Source: an uncultured beta proteobacterium (GTDB taxonomy: Bacteria; Pseudomonadota; Gammaproteobacteria; Burkholderiales; Burkholderiaceae_C). Taken from it: a stretch of 37,697 nt of DNA. The position numbers were made by a program, and so were the translations under genes. Positions 21,699 to 32,179 of this stretch are shown here, piece by piece (position 1 is the first letter of the stretch; each line of letters begins with the position of its first letter). The DNA is taken from positions 1 to 37,697 of the forward strand of contig CAIQOO010000200.1 of assembly GCA_903873485.1 (NCBI GenBank). Direction: 5' to 3'. Below the pieces are notes generated by a model. The model ran no database searches. It was not told the origin of the DNA and saw only the letters and a program-made list of their open reading frames with translations.

Positions 21699-23973
21699 GC
21701 ATGGCAGTGTGTACCACGGCATCAAGCGCACCATCGATGATCGAGGTCTGATCCGCCACCACCCGCAGCTTGTCTTGCGACAGCAGGCGCTCAAGCATGC
21801 GTTGTGTCATGGACTGCGTCTTGCCTCGGGCGCTGGTAAACAGATACATGGAGTTGTGCGGGCTGATCCATGACAGTTGCAGGCGCTGCCAGCCCGCCTT
21901 GTCCGGCAACTCGACCCAGCTCCCCACTTGAAGCGACGGCGCCATCAAGTCCGGCAGCAGCGGTCGATCTGCCTGCTGTGGCGCGGCAGTTGCCGGCGGC
22001 CTGACTTCATCCGGAAATGCCATGAAGCCGGAAGCCTTGGCCTCTGCCGGCACCAGCCAAAGATCGTCGTTGGTCAGCAGGCTGGCGGCCAGGCCTTCGT
22101 GGGCCGGCGGCGTTTCCTTGACGGCAGGCCGAAATGCCTGTTGATGCAACTTCATCAACACATCAAAAAAGGCACTGGTCTTGATCGACGGATACGCGAT
22201 CAGCCCCAGGCCATCGCGCAGTTTTGACAGTAGCCGGGAGACCAGCCGGGTCAGCCGGGCCACGTCTTTGCGGGTCAACTCAGGCTGCGCGCTCCACAGC
22301 AATTCGTTCACCAGTGCCTTATATTGCCCCGGATCATCGGACCCGCTGTGGTCTTTCAACTCGGCCTCGGCCATCACCTGGGTCCAGGGACCCGACAAAA
22401 AGTCCAGCACGGCGACCGGCACTTTGCGGATCTCGGGAATTGACAGCAACCGGCTGGCCATTTTCCCGGCCAGCATGTTGCGTTGTTCGGCATACCCCAA
22501 TACCGCCACGGCGCTGTCGATCTGGCTGGCCATGGTGGCGCGGGCAGCGGGATCATCCCAGTCTTGCAAGAGCCGATCAAGCGCCGCTTCAAAGGGTTGC
22601 GCGCCATCAATATGAAGCACTGCCAGCGGGCTGACATGCCGCTGCAACGACAACAGAAACGCATTGAAATCAGCATCGTCAAGCGCACCAAAGGCCAGAC
22701 CGCGCTGGGCAATTTCCTGCAGCAAGCGGCGCGCCGGATGCTGGCGATCAATGAAAAAACGCGGATCGATCATCACCAGGCGCAACAGGGCGGGTTCCAG
22801 CCGTTCAATGATGGTCCTCACCGGAGGCAGCAAGCGGCTGTCTTTCACCAGGTTGTCCACCATCAGCGACACCACCTCCAGGCTCAGCACCTGGCTCATG
22901 GCGGTGGCCTTTTGCGTCAGCTCGGCACGCACCAGCATGGCCTGTGTGTTGGCATCGGCACGCCCGGCTGGCACGGCAGGTCGTTGCTGCATGCGTTGCA
23001 CCACGGTTTCAATCTGCTGCATCTCCTGCAAGGCATCCAGAGCAGCCGGCACCGTCGCCGCAAAATCAGTGTCCGGCAGCGAACCAGTCTGGCTGGCCTG
23101 ATGGTTTGAAGCAGCTTCAAATTCGCGCGCAAATTGGCGGACAAAGGCCTCTTTTGGATGGTCAGATTGAGCATCAAGATCGCCCGCCATCAAATGCCGC
23201 AAGCGATCCAGTGTCAAAACGGTTTGCCGGTATTGCGGCGTCCAGATGGCACGCTCGCCACGCCGTTGCAGGCCGCCGGCTGTGGCCGATGCGACTTCGG
23301 GGGTGCGAATCACAGAAAAACCGACACCCTGCACACGCTGCCCCTGCAACTGCGCCGACCATTCCAGGTAAGCCGCACTCAAGGCATCCCCCAATGGCGC
23401 AGACAGATGTTGCAGCCACACCGTGCGCACCAGCGTCGGCAGCATCAGTTCGGTCATGATCTGCTGCAAGGCGGCTACATACGAATCAGGGCGCAGCGGG
23501 TTACGCTCCGGACTGACATGGTGAAGCCCTGCCAGCGCACAAACATAGGTGTTGAGTTCAGTCAGCGCCCCTTCGGCCCGGGCCAACACATGCTGCAACA
23601 CCCGCGCCAGTTCAACCCGTTCCTGAACCTGGGCTTCGTCCATCAGTTCCAGTTGCTCCAGCCGCAACGCCTGGCCCGACAGCACCCCCAGTTTGGCCTC
23701 CGGGCCGACACTGCGCCGGAAAACACCCGACAAAACAGCCGGAAACCGCTCACTCAGGCGCGGTGCATGCAAGTCCAGCAGCTTGATGCTCAGTTCCAGA
23801 TGATCACGCTCGAGCATGCCGCGCATGCGCTGAACATCCTCCCTGATCGACAGCCGGGCGGCGGCCAGCACTTGCGACAGCATGACCGCAGCGGAACCGC
23901 AGGCCTGTTCCAGCAAGCTCTGGTACATCGAAGCTCCGGGCATGGACCAATCAGGCATAGCCATCACCATCAA
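21673..23973 (-). CDS. DUF1631 family protein
   Basis: A 766-residue helical protein of the betaproteobacterial/gammaproteobacterial DUF1631 family, of unknown function. Recognisable parts are the N-terminal LSIKLLDLHAPRLSERFP, the middle DNLVKDSRLLPPVRTIIERLEPALLRLVMIDPRFF and HPARRLLQEIA, and the end GSWVELPDKAGWQRLQLSWISPH followed by MYLFTSARGKTQSMTQRML. That last part resembles a PilZ-like beta-barrel and hints at a c-di-GMP or motility link, but the PilZ arginine motif is not evident. The true start may be ATG 23973 or the Met at 23928. It lies 9 bases after the ettA stop on the same strand. Confidence 0.85.
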   Translation of the reverse strand: MMVMAMPDWSMPGASMYQSLLEQACGSAAVMLSQVLAAARLSIREDVQRMRGMLERDHLELSIKLLDLHAPRLSERFPAVLSGVFRRSVGPEAKLGVLSGQALRLEQLELMDEAQVQERVELARVLQHVLARAEGALTELNTYVCALAGLHHVSPERNPLRPDSYVAALQQIMTELMLPTLVRTVWLQHLSAPLGDALSAAYLEWSAQLQGQRVQGVGFSVIRTPEVASATAGGLQRRGERAIWTPQYRQTVLTLDRLRHLMAGDLDAQSDHPKEAFVRQFAREFEAASNHQASQTGSLPDTDFAATVPAALDALQEMQQIETVVQRMQQRPAVPAGRADANTQAMLVRAELTQKATAMSQVLSLEVVSLMVDNLVKDSRLLPPVRTIIERLEPALLRLVMIDPRFFIDRQHPARRLLQEIAQRGLAFGALDDADFNAFLLSLQRHVSPLAVLHIDGAQPFEAALDRLLQDWDDPAARATMASQIDSAVAVLGYAEQRNMLAGKMASRLLSIPEIRKVPVAVLDFLSGPWTQVMAEAELKDHSGSDDPGQYKALVNELLWSAQPELTRKDVARLTRLVSRLLSKLRDGLGLIAYPSIKTSAFFDVLMKLHQQAFRPAVKETPPAHEGLAASLLTNDDLWLVPAEAKASGFMAFPDEVRPPATAAPQQADRPLLPDLMAPSLQVGSWVELPDKAGWQRLQLSWISPHNSMYLFTSARGKTQSMTQRMLERLLSQDKLRVVADQTSIIDGALDAVVHTAMLNSIDANP

Positions 23974-23982
23974 CCCTGGCGG

Positions 23983-25650
<1,668 letters not shown>

Positions 25651-25703
25651 AGGTCTTGTACCGTCGAATAGTTTGGAAAAACGCCATTATCGGGGTTTAA
25701 CCC

Positions 25704-25722
25704 CAATGGCACTGACTTAAGC
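25704..25722 (+). repeat. 19-bp element, copy 2
   Basis: caatggcactgacttaagc is identical to the reverse complement of 133-151. It is the only other copy in the window. Confidence 0.5.
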
Positions 25723-25903
25723 GGATGTCCGTTCGGTCTCATTTTTCTCTCCGGTCAGTCAATGCGATTGGCATACTTTGGCTGACCAAACGTCCGGCCA
25801 CCCCGAAACTGGGGCCAAAACGATCTTTCGTCTTGACAGTCGATGCGGGCAAGCCCAGCCCGGCAACTCGAAGAATTTCAAGATTTAAGGCAAATTATGC
25901 TTG

Positions 25904-25947
25904 TAGCCCAAGCGCAGCAAGCGCTGTCAGCTATAGAAAATAAAGCG
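25904..25947 (+). repeat. Dispersed repeat, copy H (intergenic)
   Basis: TAGCCCAAGCGCAGC, AAGCGCTGTCAGCTAT, then AGAAAATAAAGCG. A near-complete copy in non-coding DNA. Confidence 0.6.
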
Positions 25948-26144
25948 ATTGAGCGACTCATTGCGGCGGCTGACGGCGATGCCCGGTGTCGGTGCACGCG
26001 ATTGGACAGCGGCTTGTCAGCCGTCCCGGCGCACCCTGACCTGAACCCATGTTTGCCAACACACCGACAGGCTGAGCTTCAAAACTTACGCTCAAAACCG
26101 ATCAATACACATCATCAAACTCTGAACACGCAAACGAGGAAGTC

Positions 26145-26660
26145 ATGATCACGCCCAATATTCTGGCTCTGGTACTGGCAGGCGGCGAAGGTTCGCGCTT
26201 GCATCCGCTGACGCAACATCGCTCCAAACCCTCGGTGCCCTTCGGCGGCCGCTACCGTATCGTTGACTTCGTACTCTCCAATCTGGTGAATTCCAACAAC
26301 TACCAGGGGCCGTCGCCGAGATTCTTCCACGCCGAGATAGACAACAGCATCATCAGTTCCGGCAGTCTGGTCAAGGGGGCTCGAATCCGCAATTCGATTA
26401 TTCGCAGTGAAGTGCTTGTGGAAGAGGATGTTGAACTCGATGAGTGCATCGTGATGGACTACTCGGTGCTGCGCAAAGGGGTACGACTCAAGCAAGTTAT
26501 TGTTGACCGGTACAACACGGTCGAGGCGGGTGAGTGCATCGGCTATGACACGCAAGCCGATCATCAACGATTCGCCGTCACGGACTCGGGCATCGTCGTG
26601 TTAGCCAGAGGCGAGGGTATCGATTCTCGTGCGGACGATGTGAAGTTTCGCTATCTTTAG
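26145..26660 (+). pseudogene. glgC: glgC with large in-frame internal deletion
   Basis: Glucose-1-phosphate adenylyltransferase (about 420 residues in the family) starts glycogen synthesis. Here 171 codons remain in one open frame. The N-terminal nucleotide loop and following strands ([32 protein letters not shown]) are joined directly to the C-terminal left-handed beta-helix ([29 protein letters not shown]). About 250 residues with the glucose-1-phosphate site and most catalytic residues are missing. The join is near 26296-26310. The product cannot be an active synthase, though a folded fragment could still be made. AGGAAG precedes the ATG. Confidence 0.88.
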
Positions 26661-26745
26661 TCGCAGCAAGTCAAGACCGGTTTGATCTGCGTTTCGTGTT
26701 GCCCGGCCAAGCCCACAGCCTGACCGCCCTTGCAGCAGCCCTGAT

Positions 26746-26915
26746 TCAAGCCAGCGTTCGCCAACGCACAGACTTGGGGCCTGCCCGGAAATTACGATTT
26801 GCCTCCACTTCAAGGTCAACACCATGCACTTCATCACCACTGCCGACCACACCCAGCATTGCCTGATCCAGCGCCTGCTGAATTTCATCCGCCAGTAATA
26901 CATCAGGCCCCATTG
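26746..26915 (-). other. Possible minus-strand gene remnant before the permease gene
   Basis: The minus strand encodes a stretch with acidic, protein-like composition (around LLADEIQQALDQAMLGVVG and GDEVHGVDLEVEANRNF) ending in a stop at 26746-26748. Its open frame extends into the permease gene, where it is meaningless. It could be the C-terminal end of a truncated gene. No family could be assigned. Confidence 0.25.
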
Positions 26916-27704
26916 ATGCTGGAACGATTGGGTCAGCGTGTGAGCAACGCATTGGTGAACACCTGTGCCCTGCTCGGCTTTCTGGGCGAAAGTGCCGTGG
27001 CACTGGCCGGTTGGCTCACGCACCCGGCGCGCATCCGCTGGCGACCGATTGTGTTCAACCTGCGCAGCAGCGGCTTTGATGCACTGCCGATCGTCGGCAC
27101 CCTGTCGTTCCTGCTCGGCATTGTGGTGGCCTACCAGGGCGCAGACCAGTTGCGCCAATACGGGGCCAACATCTTTGTCGCCGATCTGGTCGGTCTGTCG
27201 ATGTTGCGCGAGTTTGCGCCGCTGATGACCGCCATCATCATCGCCGGGCGGTCCGGCTCGGCCTACGCCGCGCAGATTGGCACCATGGCAGTGACACAGG
27301 AGATTGATGCCATGCGCACCATCGGCATGGCACCGCTGGAGATGCTGGTGCTACCCAAGCTGCTGGCGCTGGTGGTGGCGCTGCCGCTGCTGACGGTGTT
27401 TGCCGACATTCTGGGGGTAGCGGGTGGCATGCTGATGGCCCAGGCCCGGCTGGGAGTTGGTTTTGGCGAGTTTCTGGAGCGCTTTTCCAAGGCTGTCAGC
27501 GTCACGTCTTATCTGGTGGGCATCGGCAAAGCTCCGGTGTTCGCCGCCATCATTGTGCTGGTGGGCTGTTTTCAGGGCTTTCGCACCCGGGGAGGTGCTG
27601 ACAGTGTCGGGCAACAAACCACCCGCGCCGTGGTGCAGTCGATCTTTCTGGTGATCGTCGCCGACGCGCTGTTTTCTGTCGCCTTCAGTGTGCTGGACCT
27701 GTGA
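26916..27704 (+). CDS. MlaE-type ABC permease (lipid transport)
   Basis: A 262-residue inner-membrane permease of the MlaE family. It has a membrane-parallel N-terminal helix and five to six membrane spans. Family motifs are NLRSSGFDALPIVGTLSFLLGIVVAYQGADQL, LREFAPLMTAIIIAGRSGSA and EIDAMRTIGMAP. Many relatives with this operon type carry an N-terminal STAS domain, which is absent here. ATG 26916 is the first credible start. It is the first gene of a five-gene operon for lipid traffic between the membranes. Confidence 0.9.
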   Translation: MLERLGQRVSNALVNTCALLGFLGESAVALAGWLTHPARIRWRPIVFNLRSSGFDALPIVGTLSFLLGIVVAYQGADQLRQYGANIFVADLVGLSMLREFAPLMTAIIIAGRSGSAYAAQIGTMAVTQEIDAMRTIGMAPLEMLVLPKLLALVVALPLLTVFADILGVAGGMLMAQARLGVGFGEFLERFSKAVSVTSYLVGIGKAPVFAAIIVLVGCFQGFRTRGGADSVGQQTTRAVVQSIFLVIVADALFSVAFSVLDL

Positions 27705-27705
27705 C

Positions 27706-28524
27706 ATGCCCAACGCGTCCCAAGATCAGAACATGGCCCTGGAGATGCACCAGGTGGTGACACGCTTTGGCACCCATCTGGTACACAACGGGGTCGATCT
27801 GGAAGTGCGCCGGTCTGAAATTTTTGCCGTGATCGGCGGCAGCGGCTCGGGCAAGTCAACCCTGCTGCGCGAGATGATTTTGTTGCAAATACCCAATGCG
27901 GGCCGAATCCGGGTGCTGGGAGTTGACCTGGCCAACATCACGGATGCAGCAGCCCTGGCCTTGCGCCAGCGTTTTGGCGTGCTGTTTCAGCAGGGCGGTC
28001 TGTTTGGCGCACTGACGGTGCTGGAAAACATTGGCTTGCCGCTGCGCGAGCATCGCAAGCTTGCTAACAAGGAGGTCGATGCCATTGCGACCCAGAAACT
28101 GGCAGCGGCAGGGCTTGAAGCGGCGGTAGCCAGCCAATACCCCTCGGAGTTAAGCGGCGGCATGTTGAAGCGTGCCGCGCTGGCCCGGGCGCTGGTGCTG
28201 GAGCCCGAACTGTTGTTTCTGGACGAGCCCACGGCCGGGCTGGATCCGCAAAGTGCAGCGGGCATCGATGCACTGGTGCTCAACTTGCGCCAGCAGACCG
28301 GCCTGACGATTGTCATGATCACCCACGACCTGGATTTGCTCTGGCAGGTAGCCGACCGCGTGGCCGTGCTGGCCGGTGGCAAAGTCCAGGCGATTGGCTC
28401 CATGGCAGAGCTTTCACAGATGACCAACCCTCAGATACAGCCATTTTTTGACGGCCCACGGGCGCGCTCAGCCCCGCGCCAAGCCGCATCCCTACCCAAG
28501 GAGCCATCATCGAAACCAAAGTGA
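27706..28524 (+). CDS. MlaF-type ABC transporter ATPase
   Basis: A 272-residue ATPase driving the MlaE-type permease. Walker A is GGSGSGKST, the Q-loop lies around LFQQGGLFGALTVLENI, the signature is LSGGMLKRAALARAL, and Walker B LLFLDEPTAGLDP is followed by the H-loop MITHD. The C-terminal tail (about 25 residues) is basic and low in complexity. It begins 1 base after the permease stop and its end overlaps the start region of the MCE gene. Confidence 0.93.
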   Translation: MPNASQDQNMALEMHQVVTRFGTHLVHNGVDLEVRRSEIFAVIGGSGSGKSTLLREMILLQIPNAGRIRVLGVDLANITDAAALALRQRFGVLFQQGGLFGALTVLENIGLPLREHRKLANKEVDAIATQKLAAAGLEAAVASQYPSELSGGMLKRAALARALVLEPELLFLDEPTAGLDPQSAAGIDALVLNLRQQTGLTIVMITHDLDLLWQVADRVAVLAGGKVQAIGSMAELSQMTNPQIQPFFDGPRARSAPRQAASLPKEPSSKPK

Positions 28525-29450
28525 ACTTTGCCCTGGTGGGTGCTTTTGTACTGACTCTGGGGGTCCTGCTGGTGGCGGGGGTGCTGTGGCTGGCCTCCGG
28601 CGGAGCCTGGCAAACCAGGTACGACGTGTACCAGGCGGTGGAAGAGGAGTCGGTGGCCGGGCTTAACCTGAACGCGCCGGTCAAGTACAACGGTGTCGAT
28701 GTCGGCAAGGTACAAGCCATCGTGCTCGATCAGACCAACCCCAAAACCGTGAATCTGTTTTTTGCCATTGAGCGCGGCACGCCGATCAAGGAAGACACCA
28801 TCGCCATCCTGAAAACCCAGGGCCTGACCGGCATCGCCTACGTGGAACTCAGCGGCGGCAGCGTCAGCTCACCGCTGTTGCGCGCCAAACAGGGGGCCAG
28901 TTATCCGGTGATTCAAACCGCGCCTTCCCTGTCGGCCCGGCTGGAAAACGTGCTCTCCAGCGTGCTGGCCAAACTCGATGACACCTCCAACAACATCAAC
29001 GCCATTCTCAGCAAGGAGAACCAGGCGGCATTTCGCAGCACGCTGGCCGACATGGCGGTGATTGCGCGCACCGTAGCGGCGCGCAAGGACAGCATCGACA
29101 CCGGTCTGGCCGATGCTGCCAAGACCTTGAAGAACACGGCAAAGGCCAGCGCCAAATTCAACAATGTGACAGACCGCGTGGCGCGTGGCGCTGACGCAGT
29201 GGAAAAAATGGGCAATGAAGTTGCCAAGACCAGCATCAGCGCAGGCGCTGCGGTCGATCTGATCGGTGCCGATGTCAAACGTTTCAGCAACGAGACACTG
29301 CCGGAACTCGAACGTCTGCTCGGTGAGCTAAGCAGCTTGAGCAGTTCGCTGCGTCTGTTGACCGAACAGACGCGGCGCGATCCGAAAGGACTTATTTTTG
29401 GCCACACACCAGTGCCAGACGGCCCCGGCGAATCGGCGGAGAAACCATGA
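28521..29450 (+). CDS. MlaD/MCE-family lipid-binding protein
   Basis: A 309-residue periplasmic lipid-binding subunit. An N-terminal membrane helix (ALVGAFVLTLGVLLVAGVLWL) is followed by the MCE domain (GLNLNAPVKYNGVDVGKVQAI), then a long helical, probably coiled-coil tail. GTG 28521 is the nearest ordinary start. The in-frame codons before it read Glu-Thr-Lys, as at the beginning of typical homologues, preceded by ATC (28509) instead of ATG. The AAGGAG ribosome-binding site (28498-28503) is spaced for 28509 and is 17 bases from the GTG. The true start may be a mutated or rare codon. The stop overlaps the next ATG as ATGA. Confidence 0.88.
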   Translation: MNFALVGAFVLTLGVLLVAGVLWLASGGAWQTRYDVYQAVEEESVAGLNLNAPVKYNGVDVGKVQAIVLDQTNPKTVNLFFAIERGTPIKEDTIAILKTQGLTGIAYVELSGGSVSSPLLRAKQGASYPVIQTAPSLSARLENVLSSVLAKLDDTSNNINAILSKENQAAFRSTLADMAVIARTVAARKDSIDTGLADAAKTLKNTAKASAKFNNVTDRVARGADAVEKMGNEVAKTSISAGAAVDLIGADVKRFSNETLPELERLLGELSSLSSSLRLLTEQTRRDPKGLIFGHTPVPDGPGESAEKP

Positions 29451-30094
29451 AAATTCCTGACATCAACAGCGTCGCGAGAGGGGCCAAAGGCTTGGCTGCC
29501 TTGCTTGGCGCATTCAGTCTGTGCGCCTGCAGCGTGCTGAGCAAAACCGCGTCGCCGCCACCGGCGTTTTATGCGCTCGAAAACTCGCCTGGCCTGATTG
29601 CCCAGCAGGTGTCACGCGCAGTAAACGGGCCACCACTGACACTCATCATCAGCCCGCCACACGCCGCGTCCGGCTATGACAGCCAGCGCATCGTGTACAT
29701 CAGAGCGGCGCATCAACTGGAATACTTTGCCCGCAGCGAGTGGGTTGATCCGCCAGCGCGCATGTTCGGCCCCCTGCTGGTGTCGGCGGCCCTGCAAACC
29801 GGAGCCTTTGCTGCCGTGGTGCTGGCTTCAGGCACGGCGGCGGGCGACCTGCGGCTCAACACCGACATCCTGAAACTGCAGCACAATTTTCAAGCCAGTC
29901 CGAGCCGGGTGCAACTGACCCTGCGTGCTTATCTGACGGATGAGAAAACCCGGCGTGTGCTGGCCTGGAAAGAGTTCAGTGGCGAAGCCCTGGCCACCAG
30001 CGACACCCCGCAAGGCGGCGTGACGGCAGCCAATCAAGTGGTGCAGCAGGTGTTGACAGAGTTGGCACAATTTCTGGTGGACCGGGCAAAGTGA
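29447..30094 (+). CDS. ABC-type transport auxiliary lipoprotein (PqiC/DUF330 type)
   Basis: A 215-residue predicted outer-membrane lipoprotein. A signal peptide ends in the lipobox LCAC with the acylated Cys28. The rest matches the auxiliary lipoprotein family (PPAFYALE, RIVYIRAAHQLEYFARSEWVDPPARM). Such proteins sit at the outer-membrane end of MCE transport bridges. It is coupled by ATGA to the MCE gene and is followed 5 bases later by an AsmA-type gene. Confidence 0.88.
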   Translation: MKIPDINSVARGAKGLAALLGAFSLCACSVLSKTASPPPAFYALENSPGLIAQQVSRAVNGPPLTLIISPPHAASGYDSQRIVYIRAAHQLEYFARSEWVDPPARMFGPLLVSAALQTGAFAAVVLASGTAAGDLRLNTDILKLQHNFQASPSRVQLTLRAYLTDEKTRRVLAWKEFSGEALATSDTPQGGVTAANQVVQQVLTELAQFLVDRAK

Positions 30095-30098
30095 CATC

Positions 30099-32036
30099 AT
30101 GAACCCCCCCTCGCGTCTGCCCCGCGTCTTGTTGTGGGCGGGTGTGGTCCTGTTGACCCCCATCCTTCTGGCAACACTCTATATCGCCGTGTTTGGCTGG
30201 AACTGGCTGCGCAGCCCGCTAGAACGCTTGGCAATAGATAAAACCGGTCGTGTGCTGGCACTCCAGGGTGACCTGACGGTGAACATCGCCTGGCCGACTG
30301 TGCGCTTGCATGCAGCTCAGGTGACGTTTGCCAACCCGGCCTGGGCCAGGGAAAAGAACATGCTGACAGCCGCTGGTGTGGCTGTCAGCGTTGATCTGCC
30401 CGCGCTGCTGCAGCGCGAGCTGGTTTTTCCGGAGGTGACGCTGGAGAAGGCCAGCGTCTTTCTGGAGCAGTCCGCCGACAGCCGCAAGAGCTGGCTGCTG
30501 GACCTGCACCAACAAGACGAAGAAGCACGGATCCCGATCGGGCGCATGGCGCTGGCCCAGGGCACGCTGGGTTATGACGATGCCAGGCAAAAAACCAGCA
30601 TTCGCGCCGAACTCTCGACCCCGCCGCAAGTTGCCACGGGCAGCAGTGCAAAGGATCTGCGGTTCAGTGTTGTCGGCCACTACAAGGGGCTGGCGATCAA
30701 AGCCCAAGGCAGCGGTGGCCCGGTGCTGGCGCTGCGCGATACCACTCAACCCTATCCGGTCACCCTGGATGCCAGCGTTGGCAACACCGGTGTACACCTC
30801 ACTGGCAGCATCACCGGCTTGCTCACCTTTACCGCCGTTGATATGCGCATGACCCTGCGTGGCGACAGTCTGGAGCAACTCTACCCCCTGCTGGGCATCG
30901 CCTTTCCGGCAACACACAGCTATGTGACGCAGGGCCACCTGCTGCATGCCGGCAACACCTGGCGCTACGAGCAGTTCACCGGGCGGGTGGGAACCAGCGA
31001 CATCGCCGGTTTTGTGCAGGTGGCAACCGGTGGCAAACGCCCGGCACTGAGTGCCGACCTGCGCTCCGAGCTGCTTGACCTGGCCGATCTTGGGCCAGTG
31101 ATCGGCGCACGCCCCGGCCATACGGTGGCAGCGGCGCCCCTGGCACAGCAGCGGGTGTTGCCAGATCTGCCGTTTAACACCGGGCGCTGGGACTCGGTGG
31201 ATGCCGATGTCTTGCTGCGCGCCAAAAAACTTCGCCCCGGCAATGCGCTGCCGATAGACAAGCTCGAATCGCATCTGCGTTTGAGTGATTCGGTGCTGAC
31301 GCTTGACCCGCTCAGCTTTGGCCTCGCCGGTGGCCAGCTCAGCGCCAAGATCACGCTGGATGGACGCCGCCAACCGATTCAGGCACACGCCCAGGTGCGC
31401 GCCCGCAAGGTGTTACTGGCGCAACTGTTGCCAGCCTTTGACTTGGGCAAAAGCAGCATTGGCCAGATCAACGGCGAATTCGATCTGACCGGCAGCGGCA
31501 ACTCGGTGGGCCGCATGCTGGCCAGCGCCAGCGGCAAGCTCGGCCTGGTGGCAGCGGGCGGGCAGATCAGCCGGCTGGTGATGGAAAAAGCCGGCCTGCA
31601 CCTGTGGGAAATACTGGCGCTGAACCTGACCGGCGACCGGCTCGTGAAGTTGCGCTGTGCAGTGGCCGACTTCGATGTCAAGCGGGGGGTGATGCAGGCC
31701 CAGGCGCTGGTGTTTGACACCCAGGTCACCACGCTGACGGGCACCGGCAGAATCGATCTGGCTCAGGAAACACTCGACATCACACTCAACCCGAAAACCA
31801 AAAACACCAGCCCGGTGGCCTTGCGCAGCCCGATCTACATCCGGGGCAGCTTTGCGCAACCCGCCATCAGCATCGACAAAGGGCGGGTAGCGGCACGGGC
31901 GATCGGTGCCGTGGTGTTGGGCACGCTCAACCCGCTGCTGGCGCTGATTCCCCTGATTGATGCCGGCCCTGGCAAAGACAGCGATTGCGCTCAACTGGTG
32001 CGCGATGCCAGGGTCTGGCCGCGCACCAGAAACTGA
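30099..32036 (+). CDS. AsmA-family protein
   Basis: A 645-residue protein with one N-terminal membrane helix (LLWAGVVLLTPILLATLYIAVFGW) and the AsmA N-terminal domain (ERLAIDKTGRVLALQGDLTVN). A long beta-rich periplasmic body is followed by the AsmA C-terminal domain (LASASGKLGLVAAGGQISRLVMEKAGLHL, DTQVTTLTGTGRIDLAQETLDI). AsmA-like proteins are thought to form grooves for phospholipid passage across the envelope. Its place at the end of the Mla/Pqi-type operon fits that role. The 143 bases after it hold nothing recognisable. Confidence 0.9.
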   Translation: MNPPSRLPRVLLWAGVVLLTPILLATLYIAVFGWNWLRSPLERLAIDKTGRVLALQGDLTVNIAWPTVRLHAAQVTFANPAWAREKNMLTAAGVAVSVDLPALLQRELVFPEVTLEKASVFLEQSADSRKSWLLDLHQQDEEARIPIGRMALAQGTLGYDDARQKTSIRAELSTPPQVATGSSAKDLRFSVVGHYKGLAIKAQGSGGPVLALRDTTQPYPVTLDASVGNTGVHLTGSITGLLTFTAVDMRMTLRGDSLEQLYPLLGIAFPATHSYVTQGHLLHAGNTWRYEQFTGRVGTSDIAGFVQVATGGKRPALSADLRSELLDLADLGPVIGARPGHTVAAAPLAQQRVLPDLPFNTGRWDSVDADVLLRAKKLRPGNALPIDKLESHLRLSDSVLTLDPLSFGLAGGQLSAKITLDGRRQPIQAHAQVRARKVLLAQLLPAFDLGKSSIGQINGEFDLTGSGNSVGRMLASASGKLGLVAAGGQISRLVMEKAGLHLWEILALNLTGDRLVKLRCAVADFDVKRGVMQAQALVFDTQVTTLTGTGRIDLAQETLDITLNPKTKNTSPVALRSPIYIRGSFAQPAISIDKGRVAARAIGAVVLGTLNPLLALIPLIDAGPGKDSDCAQLVRDARVWPRTRN

Positions 32037-32179
32037 TTTGTTGCAACGCGCCGGCCACTGCATCCCAAATCACCATGCCAGCGCTGCCGGGGTGTCGGCA
32101 GGGAGCTGGCACAAGCCGGTGCGCAAACAGGTGTTTTCCTGCATAGCCGAACCGGCCCGGGCCAGCTAAGCTTGGTGGC

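Larger units (their letters stand above)
25651..26144. other. 494-bp gap between ettA and the glgC remnant
   Basis: No gene could be supported. It contains copy 2 of the 19-bp element (25704-25722) and dispersed repeat copy H (25904-25947). No terminator or transposase fragment is evident. Together with the deleted glgC beside it, this looks like rearranged DNA. Confidence 0.6.

Noticed and set aside
30219-31388. Long minus-strand open frame opposite the AsmA-like gene
   Set aside because: Low-complexity composition and no recognisable family, while the plus strand encodes a complete AsmA protein.
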